64,000 nt of DNA from Phanerochaete sordida (Eukaryota; Basidiomycota; Agaricomycetes; Polyporales; Phanerochaetaceae): the NCBI GenBank assembly GCA_019973155.2, contig BPQB01000030.1, forward strand, positions 310,001-374,000, written 5' to 3'. The position numbers and the translations under genes were made by a program. Numbering within the stretch: position 1 is the first letter of the stretch; each line of letters starts with the position of its first letter. A model generated the notes under the pieces. The model made no database searches. It saw nothing but the letters and a program-made list of their open reading frames with translations, and was not told the origin of the DNA. This document shows positions 1-11,437 of this stretch, in pieces.

Positions 1-1703
1 CGTTGTGATGGCCTCTGGCCAGCGAGTAGAGGGTATGCGAACGACACCCTTGCCGTGGCGGTAGGCTGTCTGCGCATTGTTTCCGAGTCGAACGTTGAAC
101 GCTGATAGCTGTCTTTCAGAGGGACTACGTTAATGCGATGGAAGCGAACTATGGCGGGACTGAGATAGGGGCGGCACTCCTGCAAGCATGCTCCTCGCGC
201 GATGTTACGAAGCCGACGACGATGTTCGTGCTTACGGACGGACAGGTAGGACACAGTCGGCCCTCGCGCCCATACCCGCGCCTGACTGCTCCACAGGCCC
301 ACGACCCCGACGCCGTCTTCCGCATCGTCGCCGACGCCGTCGCGCGCGCGGCCGCCAACGCGCCGCTGCGTGTCTTCACGCTCGGCATCGGCGCGACCGC
401 GTCCTCCGCGATGTGCGAGGGCATCGCGCGCGTCGGGCACGGCACGTGCCTCATGGCGCTCGCCGCGGAGGACATCGTCGGCAAGTGCGCGGCGCTCGTG
501 CGCGCCGGCCGCAGCTTCCTTCTGCGCGACGTCCGCGTCGACTGGGGGCTCCCGCCCGGCGCGGCGCTGACGCAGGCGCCCGCGCACATCCGCGACCTGC
601 ACCCGGGCGTGCGCCTCGTCGTGTTCGCACTCGTCGAGGACGCGCGCGCTGTGCCCGTGCTGCCGAAGAGCGTCACGCTGCACGCGACGCGCGACGGCGC
701 GCCGCTGCGCTTCGCCGTGCCCGTCGCGCCCGTGCACGCCGACGAACACGCGGTGCGCGTCGTGCACACGCTCGCCGCGCGCCGGCTGCTCACGCAGCTC
801 GAGGACGACCGCGCGCTGCCCGAGGGCGCGCGGCGCGCCGCGGCCGTGCGCCTCGGCGAGACGTACCAGCTCGCGGGCCGGTACACGTCGTTCGTCGCGG
901 TCGACGACGACGGCGTGCGGCCGCTCCCGATCGCGCGCCCGGCGTGGGCGGTCGCTGCGTTTGCGCGCCGGGAGGCGGAGAAGGCGCGGCGCGCTCGTGA
1001 GCGGGCTGCCCGGGGCGGGGACGTGCTCGATGCGCTCGCGGGGTATGTCGACAATGCGGTCGCAGTCGGCGGCGGCTTCGTTTCGGGGCTCCTCCGCACC
1101 TGGTTCGGCGGCGCGCAGCCAGCGCAGGGCTCGCCTGCGCCCCGAGATGAACCAGATGCTGACGAGGAATCAGTCGAGGAAGGGAGAAAACCTGCGGACA
1201 CGGACTACGACTCGGCCGATACTTACTCGACCATGAGCTCGCTGATTAGCTCGTCCAGCTGGACAGAGTCGGACGACAGTCGACCGCCCACTCCAGACCC
1301 AGAAACTAGGAGTCCGTCTCCGGACTTTGCTCTCGATCCTACAAGGCGCATTCCTGGGGCCTATCCCGGCGATGACGACGGCGATGGTCCAGCAAGCGGG
1401 CCGATTGACGATTCTGTGCAGCACCTGTTGGAGCTGCAGACTGCGGAGGGGTCATTCGAAGTCAACGATGCGCTGATGCAGCTTGTCGGCCAGGATATCC
1501 TGGACAGGGACAAGCCGGCGCAGGTGGACGATCATTTGTGGGCGACGGCGGTCGCAGTCGCGTACTGCAGAAAGCGGCTGACCGGCAATGCAGACCTCCT
1601 GGGGTGCATTGTTGAGAAGGCACTGGAGTTCGCGATCAGAGCTGGGTATGGCGATGTAGATTTCGAAGCTCTTGTCGCGGCAGCTGGAAGACTGATGCCC
1701 TAA
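1..1703 (+). CDS. VIT/von Willebrand factor A domain protein, 3' part
   Basis: Partial gene running in from the left edge. Exon 1-60 reads in frame as GLWPASRGYANDTLAVA, then an intron of 59 bases (61-119, GT-AG) and a long last exon 120-1703. The junction continues as RDYVNAMEANYGGTEIG, the usual end of the first half of the vWA fold in VIT-vWA proteins. The MIDAS threonine (GGTE) and the FVLTDG strand are visible; the DxSxS motif and the VIT domain lie outside the window. After the vWA fold comes a Ser/Asp/Pro-rich linker (roughly codons 310-410 of the last exon). The C-terminal helical segment begins LLELQTAEGSF and resembles the tail of VWA5A/PARP4-like proteins. Family membership is well supported by the motifs; the cellular role in fungi is not known. 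Confidence 0.85.
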
Positions 1704-1793
1704 CGCGAGTGTCTGGAAAGATATAGACAGCGCATGTAGCAATCCAAATGCACATCAAGACACGAGTAGCAGACTCAGCGAGAATACAGACGC

Positions 1794-3089
1794 TCAGCCC
1801 TGGAAAGCGATGCCCCTCTTCGACGTCTCTGCCAGACCGCCCGCGGCATAGCCTGTGCCCTCGCGCACAAGGGCGATGATGTCTTTGTCTGTCAAAGAGA
1901 TGTCGCAGGAGATACACTGCTTGCCAGGCTTGACCAGCTGGTCCGTGCATGTCTTGCATACTACGTGTCCGCAGGGCTTCATGACTGACATTCGAACTCC
2001 GTCAGCGCACAGACTGACGAGCCGTTCGCAGAAGACTCACTGAACATCAAGCTGGTGTTCGAAAACGTCTTTTTGCAGGATGGGCACATCGGGTTAGATT
2101 CTCCTTTCCCTTTTGAGGCGGTCGAAGAGCTGATTTCACCGTCTTCGGTAGCTGGAGTGCTTTCAACTGACGCGGGGGGTCGTCCAGACGAGTTGTCGTA
2201 GATGAAGTTGACGGGTATGAGTTGTTTACGACTGCGTCATGGATGTCAGAACTAGTCTAGTAGATCAGCTGAAGTTCCTCACGTCAGATGATGAGCGGGG
2301 TCGCCTCCGCGACATGTTGTCTGTAGTTTCACATCTTGAAGGGAGACTGGTGGGCCAGATGATGAGTATGTCGGCGTTAGCGAGGGTAGCCAGAAGTCCG
2401 GAAGCTTGTGCTTGAGTGATTCGGCCTGTTCTTTCTCAATCTGCTTGAGCGCTGCGTCTTCCGCCTCGCGGGTGAGCTTGTCCACGGTGTCGGCGTCGAA
2501 CTCGAATTTGCGCTTCGTGCCACGAGCTGGAGCGCGTTAGATCAATCTGGGTAATTAGCCCTCCTTGACTCACGTTCTTTCGATCCATCTCCCGTGCCCG
2601 ACGTTGTAGCTCCAGGGCCCTTCGCCGCGAGCCCTAGCTGGCCTTTCTCGAAGTCAAGCAGCACCCTCTCGCGCGCCGCTTCTCGAGCTCTTTGCCTCTC
2701 CTCTTCGGCTTCTTTCTTCAGCGCCTCGAGCTTGACCTTCTGCCTCTTGATGTCGTTCAGCTGGGTAACTAGATGCGAACCAAGAGTCAGCATGCCCTCC
2801 GCGCGTCGTGCGTGAACCATGATACCTAGGTCGGTGTACACGCATTCTTTGCAGAACATATGTCCCTTCGTACATGCGACTGGATCTCTCGCCTTCTGGA
2901 GACATAGAGCACAAGCATCGAAGCGGCGCATTGATTCATTTCCTAGACGTTGCTGTTCATGTCAACTCTGATTGTACGCGGCATCGCAAGAGCTCTGGGG
3001 CTCACTCTCTTGGTTCCGTAGTCGAGCTTCTTGTATTCAGCATACGAGAAGATGGAGGAAGCAGTGTTGTTCTTGCTGTGTTTTGTCAT
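1794..3089 (-). CDS. NOSIP-family RING/U-box protein (putative E3 ubiquitin ligase)
   Basis: Six exons: 3089-3006, 2952-2826, 2768-2574, 2526-2283, 2231-2041, 1984-1794 (1032 bases, 343 residues). The start MTKHSKNNTASSIFSYAEYK matches the NOSIP N-terminus. Joining exons 1 and 2 at GTKR/QRLGNESMRRFD restores the family alignment. An N-terminal split RING-like motif (CALC...GHMFCKEC) is followed by a long charged coiled coil (EALKKEAEEERQRAREAAR). Then come the diagnostic FWLPSLTPTY segment and a C-terminal RING-like motif (CPSCKKTF...PCGHVVCKTC...CISC) ending TDKDIIALVREGTGYA. In animals NOSIP is a ubiquitin ligase also found with spliceosomes; the same role here is inferred. Introns are 47-57 bases. 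The gene is divergent from the dehydrogenase gene across about 620 bases. Confidence 0.9.
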
Positions 3090-3709
3090 TTTGGAAGTTA
3101 GCTGAGGATGGCGAAGGGGGACTTGGTGGAGGGCCTCAGAGAGCGCGCGGTGACCGAGGCACCTCTGCAAGGCGTGGGAGCTACCTTCCTCTTACGCTCG
3201 TCCTCTTGATGCGCTCCTCAACCGCAAGCTCTCGCTCTCTCTTCACCTCCTCCCGTTGCTCGCGACGTGCACCGGTACTTGCGGCCTGCAATTGTCCCTC
3301 TAACGACCCCCGGTCGGCCGTGCGTACCGAGGCTCAGGGGAATTTGACGATTTTGATTTGGCGTGCATCCGCTATTCCGCATGCCCAGCGATCGTACTGC
3401 GCTATGCGGCGTAGCGAATAGGAGCACTGTCCCTTTCTCGGCGGACGAGGTGGCCACAAGACTCGCTCAGGGCAACGGCCTGCCATCTAGAGGCCCATGT
3501 CGTCCGCCGAGAGCGATCAAGTGACCCCCCTCGAGAACCACACGACCACCGCCCGAATGCCGTCCCTCGCGGCTGGAGGTCTATCGCCGACAGTCGAGAA
3601 CACGCGCTCCTGTGGCGTGTAAATTCGGCGCGTATAAGAGGTCGTGCCATGGAGGCAGACAGCGAGGAACGCTCTGCGCCCCCGCACTACCCCTCACCCA
3701 AATCTCAGA
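3090..3709. other. Intergenic, divergent promoter region between NOSIP homologue and dehydrogenase
   Basis: About 620 bases with no convincing coding region. It must hold the promoters of both flanking genes. The only core element I can point to is a TATA-like site (3633-3638) on the + strand, 72 bases before the dehydrogenase start. Confidence 0.5.
3633..3638 (+). promoter_or_regulatory. TATA-like element of dehydrogenase gene
   Basis: The hexamer tataag lies 72 bases upstream of the ATG at 3710, a normal distance for a fungal TATA box plus a short leader. Inference from position and sequence only. Confidence 0.4.
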
Positions 3710-5309
3710 ATGCGCGCTGCACGCTACTACGGTCCCGGCGACGTTCGCGTCGAGGACGTTCCTGAACCCAAAGTCAAGCAAGGCCAGGTGAAGCTAAAGC
3801 TCGCTTGGTACGTGTCTTTTCCCTGTAACTCGTTATCTGCGTTGGTGCCTAACGTCATATCGCGAATAGGTGTGGCAGTAAGTCGATGGCGCTTTCGCTG
3901 GCGGTCAACTCAGGGTGCTGACGCCGGCCTAGTCTGCGGATCTGACCTCCATGCGTACCACGCCCCTCTCCCGGCCAGCACTTGTCCCACAAAGGACGAG
4001 CCGCACTACGTGACAGGAGAGACTCTGCCCATCACTTTGGGCCACGAGTAGGCAGCTATCTCTGTGTTGGCGAGCCTGCGCTGACGTTCCTCCAGGTTCT
4101 CTGGTACCGTCGTCGAGTTAGGCCCTGGTGTGGACTCCAGCAAGTTCAAGAAAGGCCAGAAGGTCGTAGTGTACGTCGCTCCCTTACACAGATTATCGTC
4201 TGCTCCCGACACTTGCTTTCAGCGAGCCCCTTCTCTCTTGCAAGGAGGGAGGCTGCGGGCCTTGTTCTGGCGGGTACAGGAACGCCTGCCCACATGTCAG
4301 CTTCCTCGTACGTCTTTTCTCCTCTAGAGCTCTATATCCTCCTGATCCTTTGCAGGGCATTGCTGGTTGGGGCGGAGGTCTTTCCGAGTACATCTCGGTC
4401 GACCAAGACCTGATTTACCCTCTTCCAGACCATATCTCTCGTACGTGATCCGTCTGGGACTCGACGCGTTATCTCACCTCTCTGTACAGTGGAGGTCGGC
4501 GCGATGGTAGAGCCTCTTTCGGTCGCCTGGCACGCCGTCAAGCGGTCTGCGTTCAAGCCTGGAGACAAGTGCGTCATCATGGGCTCTGGCCCTGTGCGTA
4601 GCCTTCCGTGTCCTCTGATTTTCACCGGCGCTGAACTTGTCGTATAGATCGGTTTGATGGTCTTGAAGGTTCTCCAGTAAGACCTCATCTTTCGTCTTCG
4701 GCGCATTTCGTGACATTCTTGCCCAGAGCCCGTGGAGCTTCGTGGATCGGCGTCTCCGAGCCATCGACCGAGCGTCGTAAGATGGCGCAGGAGCACCAGG
4801 CCTCACAGACGTTCAACCCGCGCTCCGAGGACGTCGTCGCGCAAGTCTTCAAGGCCACGAACAACCAGGGCGCGGACGTCGTCTTCGACTGTGCTGGCAT
4901 CCAGGCCTCGCTCGACCTCGCCATCAAATGTGTCCGCCCCCGCGGCAACATCATGGACATCGCGCTCTGGGACGACCCCGCCTCGATCCACATGAACAAC
5001 ATCCTCTTCAAGGAGATCTCGATCACCGGTTCGTACTCTCGTCTCTCTGTGCTGACCTGGGCTCATAGATGGCTAGGCATCATTGGCTACGACCGGGTTC
5101 ACCAGGAGGTCGTTGATGCCTTGCGCGACGGCAAGTTCGAGGGCCTCGAGAAACTGATCACGAGGAAGATCTCACTCAACGAGGTTGTCGAGAAGGGTAT
5201 CAAGGCTCTCATGGCTGAGAAGGACACCCAAAGTGAGTCGATATTAAGGCGAAAGCACGGACGCACATTCTGATCTGTCTCTCTAGTCAAGATCCTCGTT
5301 CACCCCTGA
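3710..5309 (+). CDS. Zinc-dependent medium-chain dehydrogenase, (R,R)-butanediol dehydrogenase type
   Basis: Eleven exons: 3710-3807, 3870-3877, 3933-4047, 4096-4170, 4223-4307, 4356-4440, 4490-4593, 4648-4676, 4727-5028, 5077-5232, 5287-5309 (1080 bases, 359 residues, typical for the family). Exon 2 is only 8 bases long and is needed to make AWCGICGSDLH, which carries the catalytic zinc cysteine. Also visible are the zinc ligands in LGHEFSG, the structural zinc cysteines (LSCKEGGCGPC...NAC) and the Rossmann motif GSGPIGL. The C-terminus ends IKILVHP. The family oxidises or reduces vicinal diols/acetoin with NAD(H) in the cytosol; the exact substrate cannot be read from sequence. The start was chosen because MRAARYYGPGDVRVEDVPEP is the canonical N-terminus. 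Confidence 0.92.
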
Positions 5310-5787
5310 ATGACCTGAGGTTGCAAGTCGTGGACTATGGTAACTTAACCTTGTATTTGTACGATTACTGGACGTCGTTTTCAATGAATCAGGATAGGAT
5401 TGAAGAACGGCGTGTTACTGAGGCTTTAGGGCTTCCAAGCATCTTACGTGTGGACTGTCCCAGGCGTCCTGGACGTCGCGACTTCCTTTCACATATCACA
5501 CCTTATCGCGTCCCTTACAGCTCCCGCGGGACGCGCAACCATATGTCCGATCGAGATAAGATGTTCCCGCGCGCCCGCCATGGGCAGACCGTGCGAGCGC
5601 GCGTCCCGCGCAGGGTACGTCCTGCGTCCGTGACCTCTTCCCCTCTCCACCGCGGCTTATCGTGGCACCCTCCCGCAGACGAGCCATGCCGCCGAAGGTA
5701 CCCGGACAGCATAAAGGCTCGCCGGCTTGGGCGGGCGACGCACAGCAGAACGCCCAGGACGCGTCTCGCTGGTGGCACTGCGTGACC
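5310..5787. other. Intergenic; amidase upstream region
   Basis: About 480 bases with only chance reading frames. A cataaa-type site near 5710, about 75 bases before the amidase start, may be its core promoter. Confidence 0.4.
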
Positions 5788-7810
5788 ATGCGCCGCGTGT
5801 CGTTCGCGCTCTTCCTGTTCGCCGTGCAGGCCGCACTACTCAGCTCGTGCCTCTCGTCGCGCCTCTTCTCGTCCGCGTCTGACGCGCCCGCCGTGATGTT
5901 CCCAGACCTCTACGAGGCGTCCATCGCGGAGCTCCAGGAGGGGCTCGCGAAGGGACACTTCTCGAGCGAAGACCTCGTCAAGGTCCGTAGGCCATCTAAC
6001 CTCTTATGGTGCCTGCTGATAGGACGCCCAGGCGTATTTTGCTAGGATCGAAGAGGTGAACCTGCAGGGTCCCACCCTGCGCGCCGTCATCGAGACGAAC
6101 CCTAGCGCGCTCGCACAAGCGAGGGCGCTGGACCTCGAGCGCAAGATCCTCGGACCTCGCGGGCCTCTGCATGGTATCCCGATTCTGCTGAAGGACAACA
6201 TCGCGACACTACACTCCGAGGGTAAGCTGGATGTCCTGAGATCCTAAACATATGACTTACTTGCTCTGCCAGGTATGAACACCACTGCAGGTACGACGGC
6301 GCCACATCCTCCATCTCCAACGTGCTGATACATCTGCCTCAGGGTCCTTCGCACTTCTGGGGTCGGTCGTGCCCCGAGACGCTGGAGTCGCGGCGCGTCT
6401 TCGCGCAGCAGGCGCGATTCTCCTCGGGAAAGCGAACCTCAGCGAATGGGCGAACTTCCGCGGGTCTGTCCCGTCTGGGTTCTCCGGTCGCGGCGGACAG
6501 TCGTCGAGTCCCTATGTGCCTCTCGGCAACCCGTCCGGCTCGAGCTCTGGCAGCGGCATCGGCACAGCGATTGGCCTCGCCGCGGCGGCCCTTGGCTCAG
6601 AGACGGATGGGTCGATTATATCCCCGAGCGAGATCAATAACCTCGTGGGCATCAAGCCGACTGTGGGCCTTACTTCGCGTGCAGGAGGCTAGTAGTTTTT
6701 CTGCGTATCTGCAGGCCTGTGTGCTGACCGCAGCCGCAGTGGTGCCTATATCCGAACACCAAGACACGGTCGGGCCCATGGCACGCTCCGTCGCCGACGC
6801 CGCTACGATTCTGTCGATCATCGCAGGGCGCGACCCCCGCGACAACTTCACGCTCGCGCAGCCGCTGCGCGTCCCCGACTACACGAAGGCCCTCGACAAG
6901 AACGCCCTCCGCGGCGCCCGCCTCGGCGTCGCGCGCCAGTTCGCGGGCAGGAATACGAATGTCATCGCGGCGCTGAACGCGTCGATCGCGCTCATGGAGA
7001 AGATGGGCGCGACCATCGTCGACCCGGCCGATTTCCCAGATTTCGCCGAGCTCGAGGCCAGCGACAATGAGACTACGGTGTTGCTAACGGACTTTAAGGC
7101 AAGCGTTCTCCACAATGCAGCAGAAAACCGTATCCTGATTGCTTTTTTGGCTGCTAGGTTGATGTCGAAAACTACATCTCGGGGCTCGTGCATGTGCCTA
7201 CTGGCGTGAAGACTCTGGCAGACCTGATAGCATTCAACACCGCTCATGCTGACCAAGAGCTGGTCGAACCATTCTGGACCTCACAGTCAGAGTAAGCCCT
7301 AGTCGTTGTGTATATTATATACGTTGACTCACCGAATAATTTCAAGGTTCATTGCTTCCGAAAATACCACCGTCGACCAAGCTTACTTCGACGCATTGGC
7401 GGCTGACAAGGATCTCGGCCAAACTCGCGGTATCGATGCCACCCTCAAGATGTTCAACCTCGACGCCTTGATCTTGCCCAGCAGCGGCTCTCCCGGCCCC
7501 GCAGCTATCGCAGGCTATCCTATCGTCACAGGTCAGTGGCTGACATGAAATCAAATGACTGCCTCTAACTTAGCCTGTAGTTCCCCTCGGCTTCCAGCCG
7601 CCGAACACCACGCTCTCCCCCGCGCAGCCCACCCGCTCGACCGGGCCAAACCAGCCGTTCGGCCTCTCGTTCATGGGCACCGCGTTCAGCGAGTTCACGC
7701 TGATATCCTTCGCGTTCGCGTACGAGCAGGCGACGCACACCCGGCTGCAGCAGCTCGCGTTTGCAGAGGCGATCCCGAAGACCCAGCTTGCGGATATCGT
7801 TGGAAAGTAG
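5788..7810 (+). CDS. Secreted amidase (amidase-signature family)
   Basis: Eight exons: 5788-5982, 6032-6221, 6273-6290, 6343-6687, 6740-7098, 7158-7291, 7347-7531, 7581-7810 (1656 bases, 551 residues). The start MRRVSFALFLFAVQAALLSS is a clear signal peptide, so the enzyme is probably secreted or vacuolar. Amidase-signature residues are present: the catalytic Lys in ILLKDNIAT, the Gly/Ser-rich loop NPSGSSSGSGIG with the bridging Ser, and the nucleophile Ser in GSETDGSI. The family hydrolyses amide bonds; the substrate is unknown. Two introns (6688-6739 and 7099-7157) only fit with GC rather than GT donors (GAG/GCTAGT and AAG/GCAAGC). Exon 3 is only 18 bases. Confidence 0.9.
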
Positions 7811-8232
7811 CCCGCAGTAGCATATCACTGTGTAGCCTGGCGTTCTCATCAAATGTTGCTTCGTCGTCCATCCCGCCCGCAGCCAGCGTTCCCCTTCCCG
7901 TATCCTCGGGCGCTCCGCGCCCAGTCCCGCCATATGAGTTCCTCTCACCCTCGCGGATGATCTGCGCGAGCGATCTTGGTACGGTTTTGTGCTCTCTCGA
8001 AATGGCTTACACGTTGCGGGAACGTGCACGCCTCGTGAACGCGACCTTTGTGAACGCTTTCCTTTCTGAGAGCATCTGACTCGGGATGGGACAATGATGG
8101 AATCAATGAGGTCCTTGCCGTCCTTGTATGTGGCCAAACAGGTATCGCCGGGCCACTCGTTCGTCTTTGGCCTATAACAGGTGTCAGCCGCAGCCAGCAT
8201 CTTTCAATCGAACCACCACCTAGCTACCCAAC
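7811..8232. other. Intergenic, no gene seen
   Basis: About 420 bases between two + strand genes. It must hold the 3' end of the amidase transcript and the promoter of the next gene. No structure or coding signal stands out. Confidence 0.4.
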
Positions 8233-10553
8233 ATGTCCACCGACGCCGCCTCTGCACCACCCACCCGCCCAGGGCCGCCCGCGCACCCCGAGGGCCGCAC
8301 GCGCTTCGTCTACCAACAATGGGTGCGCGACCCGGACGGGCCGCTCCTGACGAAGCCACCGCCCACCGGCGTGCGCCCGCCAAACGGCATCATCTGGGGG
8401 CACACGCTCGCGGACTTCTTCTGGCTGCAGCGCCTCCCGAACGTCGACGTGCTCACGATCTGGTCGCGCAGCATGATCAAGGAGCACGGCGAGAACTACG
8501 ACGAGGGCGAGTTCGCGGAGCCCGACGCGCTGCAGGTCCCGCGCCGCCGCTGCCCGTGGCCCGTCCTCCGCGTGCCGGACGCGCTGCGTGTGCCGCAGGA
8601 CGCGTACGGCGTCGTCGACGAGGGCTGTGCGCGCCATGCGCAGCCGGATTACGCGCCGCGCCGCCGCGACGAGGGCGAGCCCGGCCGCGAGCTGGAGGCT
8701 AGGGCGAAGGTGGACGAGATCGCGAAGGTGCTGGGCCTCGAGGGCGCGACCGAGCTCTTTGTCCCCAACGACCCGCACTACCCGCTCAGGAACCCGGACG
8801 GGTTCGTCTACGCGCTCCTGTGGTCGTTCCGTGCCGAAGCAGAGGCCCTGGGGGACGTGCGCGAGGGTCTGCCGGCCCAGCCGGTCGGCTTTCCGCAGAT
8901 GTTCGAGCCCAAGGAGGTGGACGGCGAGCTTGTGATAGTCGAGCTCGACGCGTACGGCATCTACGTCGAGGGCGACGAGACTGGCAAGTTTGCCGGGCTT
9001 GACGGAGGTGAAGAGAACGCGCCTTGTAGCGACACCGTTGAAGAGAACACGGACGAGACAAAGGAGGAAGATACCGAAATGGACACTTCACCGGACGCAG
9101 AGGCCACAGGCGAGTTGAGCAGCGAGAATGTAGACGGCAGAGCCGGCGGCGATACCGTGGAACAGTCCACGAACGAGGCAAAATCGAACGAAGTAGAGTC
9201 GACCATTTTACCCGGCGTAGAGTCCGCAGGCGAGCCGCAAGAGAGCAAGGTGGTAGAAGGGGAAGACGCTGAGCAGAGAACCGAGGAAGCTGCTGGCGGA
9301 AGCAAAAAGGAAGATGCCAAGGAAGAAGGCGAGAACACTCATGATGAAGGAGCCAAGGGCGAGGGTGAGGAAGAAGCCGAGGACGAGGACGAGGACGAGG
9401 AAGAAGCTGAGGATGAGAGTGAAGAGGATGAAAAGGTGGATGACAGTGGGAGCGAGGAAGATGTTGAGGACGATAGCGAGGTGGAGGATGACGGCGAGCT
9501 CGAACAGCTGTCGTCCCGCGACCCGATCCCGCTCGACTCCCCATTCTCAGTGACAGACATACCGAAGCTTGAAGAGTTCATCCCGCGCTACTACTTCCCC
9601 GACGTGCTCTACGTCCACGACCCCCACAGGCGCACGAGCACGACGTCCGACGGCCACGAGTACGCGACGCGCCAGGACTTCGCGCCCTGCAAGCCGCTGG
9701 AGTACCGGCGCGTCTTCCCCAAGCTCCCGCGCGACGGCGCGGCCGAGCGCGACGAGCCCACCTCGCCGGCGCGCGTCGCGCACCTGCACCTCGCGCACCA
9801 GAACCGGCTCGGCGTCGGGAACCACTCGCTCGTGCACCGCGCGGCGCTGACGCTGCCCGCGCCGCTCTCCGCGCACTCGCGCACGGGGAGCGTGGCGGTC
9901 GCGGCGAAGAGCGCGTTCGCGGCGCGCGGCGCGCGCGAGCTGCTCGCGAACGAGGCGCGCATGTACGACGGGTTCCCGGCGCACATGGCCGAGGACTGGT
10001 GCGGGTACAACCTCGTGACGCCGGTGAAGCACCCCGTGCCCGTCGGGCCCGTCGTGCCCAAGTGCTTCGGGTACTACGTGCCCGTGCGCGCGGACGGGCG
10101 GCTGCACAAGGAGACGGACGTCGGCGCGCCGAGTCCGGTGCTGCTGCTCGAGGAGTGCGGGACGCCGGTGAGGCCGGAGAAGTTCTGCGCTGACGAGAGG
10201 TGAGTGGCTGGCGTCGATGGCTGCGTGGTGTTGTGCTCACATGCGCGCGTAGGTCGGAGTGCTACTCGATGATGCTGCGCCTGCACTACGAGGGCTTCAC
10301 GCAGGGCTCCTTCTACGTGCGCAACATCATGGTGCAGCCGGGCCCGCTGACGGCGCCGCCCGAGCAGCGTTCGAAGAAGACGCCGAGTTTCCGCGTCATC
10401 GACTTTGGGCGGGGTGCGCGGTGGAACGACTTTGTCGGCGATAAGACGGACAAGAGCAACGTCGAGCGCAAGCAGCGGGAGTGGGGAAATCTGATCACTG
10501 ACGAGGACCGCAGAGCGCAGCGTGAGCTACAGATTGAGTATTGGAATTACTAG
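8233..10553 (+). CDS. Protein-kinase-fold protein with acidic insert; probable pseudokinase
   Basis: Two exons, 8233-10199 and 10253-10553 (2268 bases, 755 residues), joined at ADER/SECYSMML. Residues about 265-430 are an extremely Glu/Asp-rich low-complexity tract. The C-terminal half reads as a divergent kinase fold: a beta-3 lysine (SVAVAAKSAF), an alpha-C glutamate (ANEARMYDGF), a hinge (SPVLLLEECGTPV) and a DFG-type magnesium loop (FRVIDFGRG). The catalytic loop reads TQGSFYVRN where HxDxxxxN is expected, so the catalytic Asp is replaced by Ser while the Asn is kept. Similar single-copy and expanded kinase-like genes are common in agaricomycetes (established for the group, not checked here). 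Function unknown. Confidence 0.75.
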
Positions 10554-11194
10554 GATTCGGGCCCAAGTCAGCTGGGTCGATTTCGAGATGTCCACAGGTA
10601 CTTACGAACAAATGTATCGCTGATTTATCAAAGATTATCTAGTTTTCACCCCGGTCCTCCCCGTATCGTCGTGGTCAGCGTGCACAGCTTGGCAGTAAAA
10701 GTGAACGATGCGCCAGCGCAGCAGGGCGTCTACTCCAAGCTTTGTGGCGTCTGATCCGCAGTGCCGACGGACTTACCCGATGCGGCACTGATGCGCCGCA
10801 TCGTGTCTCACAGCTTCGGCCGCAATGAAATTTGGGGTGCCCTCCGAGACAGGGTCGTGCGAGGCTCACATTCCAGGCTCGCAGGGCCGCCACAGTCTTC
10901 GAGCAGTGGCGCCGTCGATGTCATGTAAAAGTAGGGTTGCGGAGATAGAGGCACGAGCATCAGCCCGAGAACATATTACCCGGCTCCAGCCACGCAGCCG
11001 AGCGCGACGTCTGCGCGGTATGACATGCGCGCCCCGCTGACGTTTTTCGCGTTCGAGGCATGTGAGGGCGCTTGCCGTAAGGTGCCGTGCGGGATGGCCT
11101 GCGCGCGGACGGTGATTCGCCACGGTTTCACCTGCCCGCGGCCACGAGGCTGTCCTCCGGGCGGAATGAAGAAAGGAGTGGCTTCCCCGCGCCC
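10554..11194. other. Intergenic, no gene seen
   Basis: About 640 bases with no convincing reading frame or motif. It contains the 3' end of the kinase-like gene and the distal promoter of the small secreted peptide gene. Confidence 0.4.
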
Positions 11195-11201
11195 TATATA
11201 T
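11195..11201 (+). promoter_or_regulatory. TATA box of small secreted peptide gene
   Basis: A tatatat-type element in a GC-rich setting, about 240 bases before the ATG at 11438. It is followed by a CT-rich leader containing a spliceable intron (11372-11426). Confidence 0.45.
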
Positions 11202-11371
11202 TGCTGCTGCGGCACATCCTCTCCTTCGCGGCTCTCGCGTCCCTCCTCCCTCGTGGGTCTCCTGCGTCCCTTTGCAGCTGCCGTTCTCACAACGAGTCTA
11301 CACAGCGCGTCCGTGCTCTCACGAGCCTCTCCTCACCTAGAGTGTCCGTTCGTCCACGACTTCGCGTCACA

Positions 11372-11426
11372 GTAAGTCTCAGACCGTCCTTAAAACTACA
11401 CCAAGCTCATTCGGCGCCCTTTTCAG
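11372..11426 (+). other. Probable intron in the 5' untranslated region
   Basis: Donor gtaagt directly after TCACA and acceptor ttttcag, 55 bases, located 11 bases before the ATG of the small secreted peptide gene. Confidence 0.5.
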
Positions 11427-11437
11427 ACACATCCAAC

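Noticed and set aside
149..1201. Long antisense frame opposite the vWA gene
   Set aside because: High GC and C/G-ending codons of the real gene create long open antisense frames; the product is low-complexity Ser/Arg/Ala without motifs.
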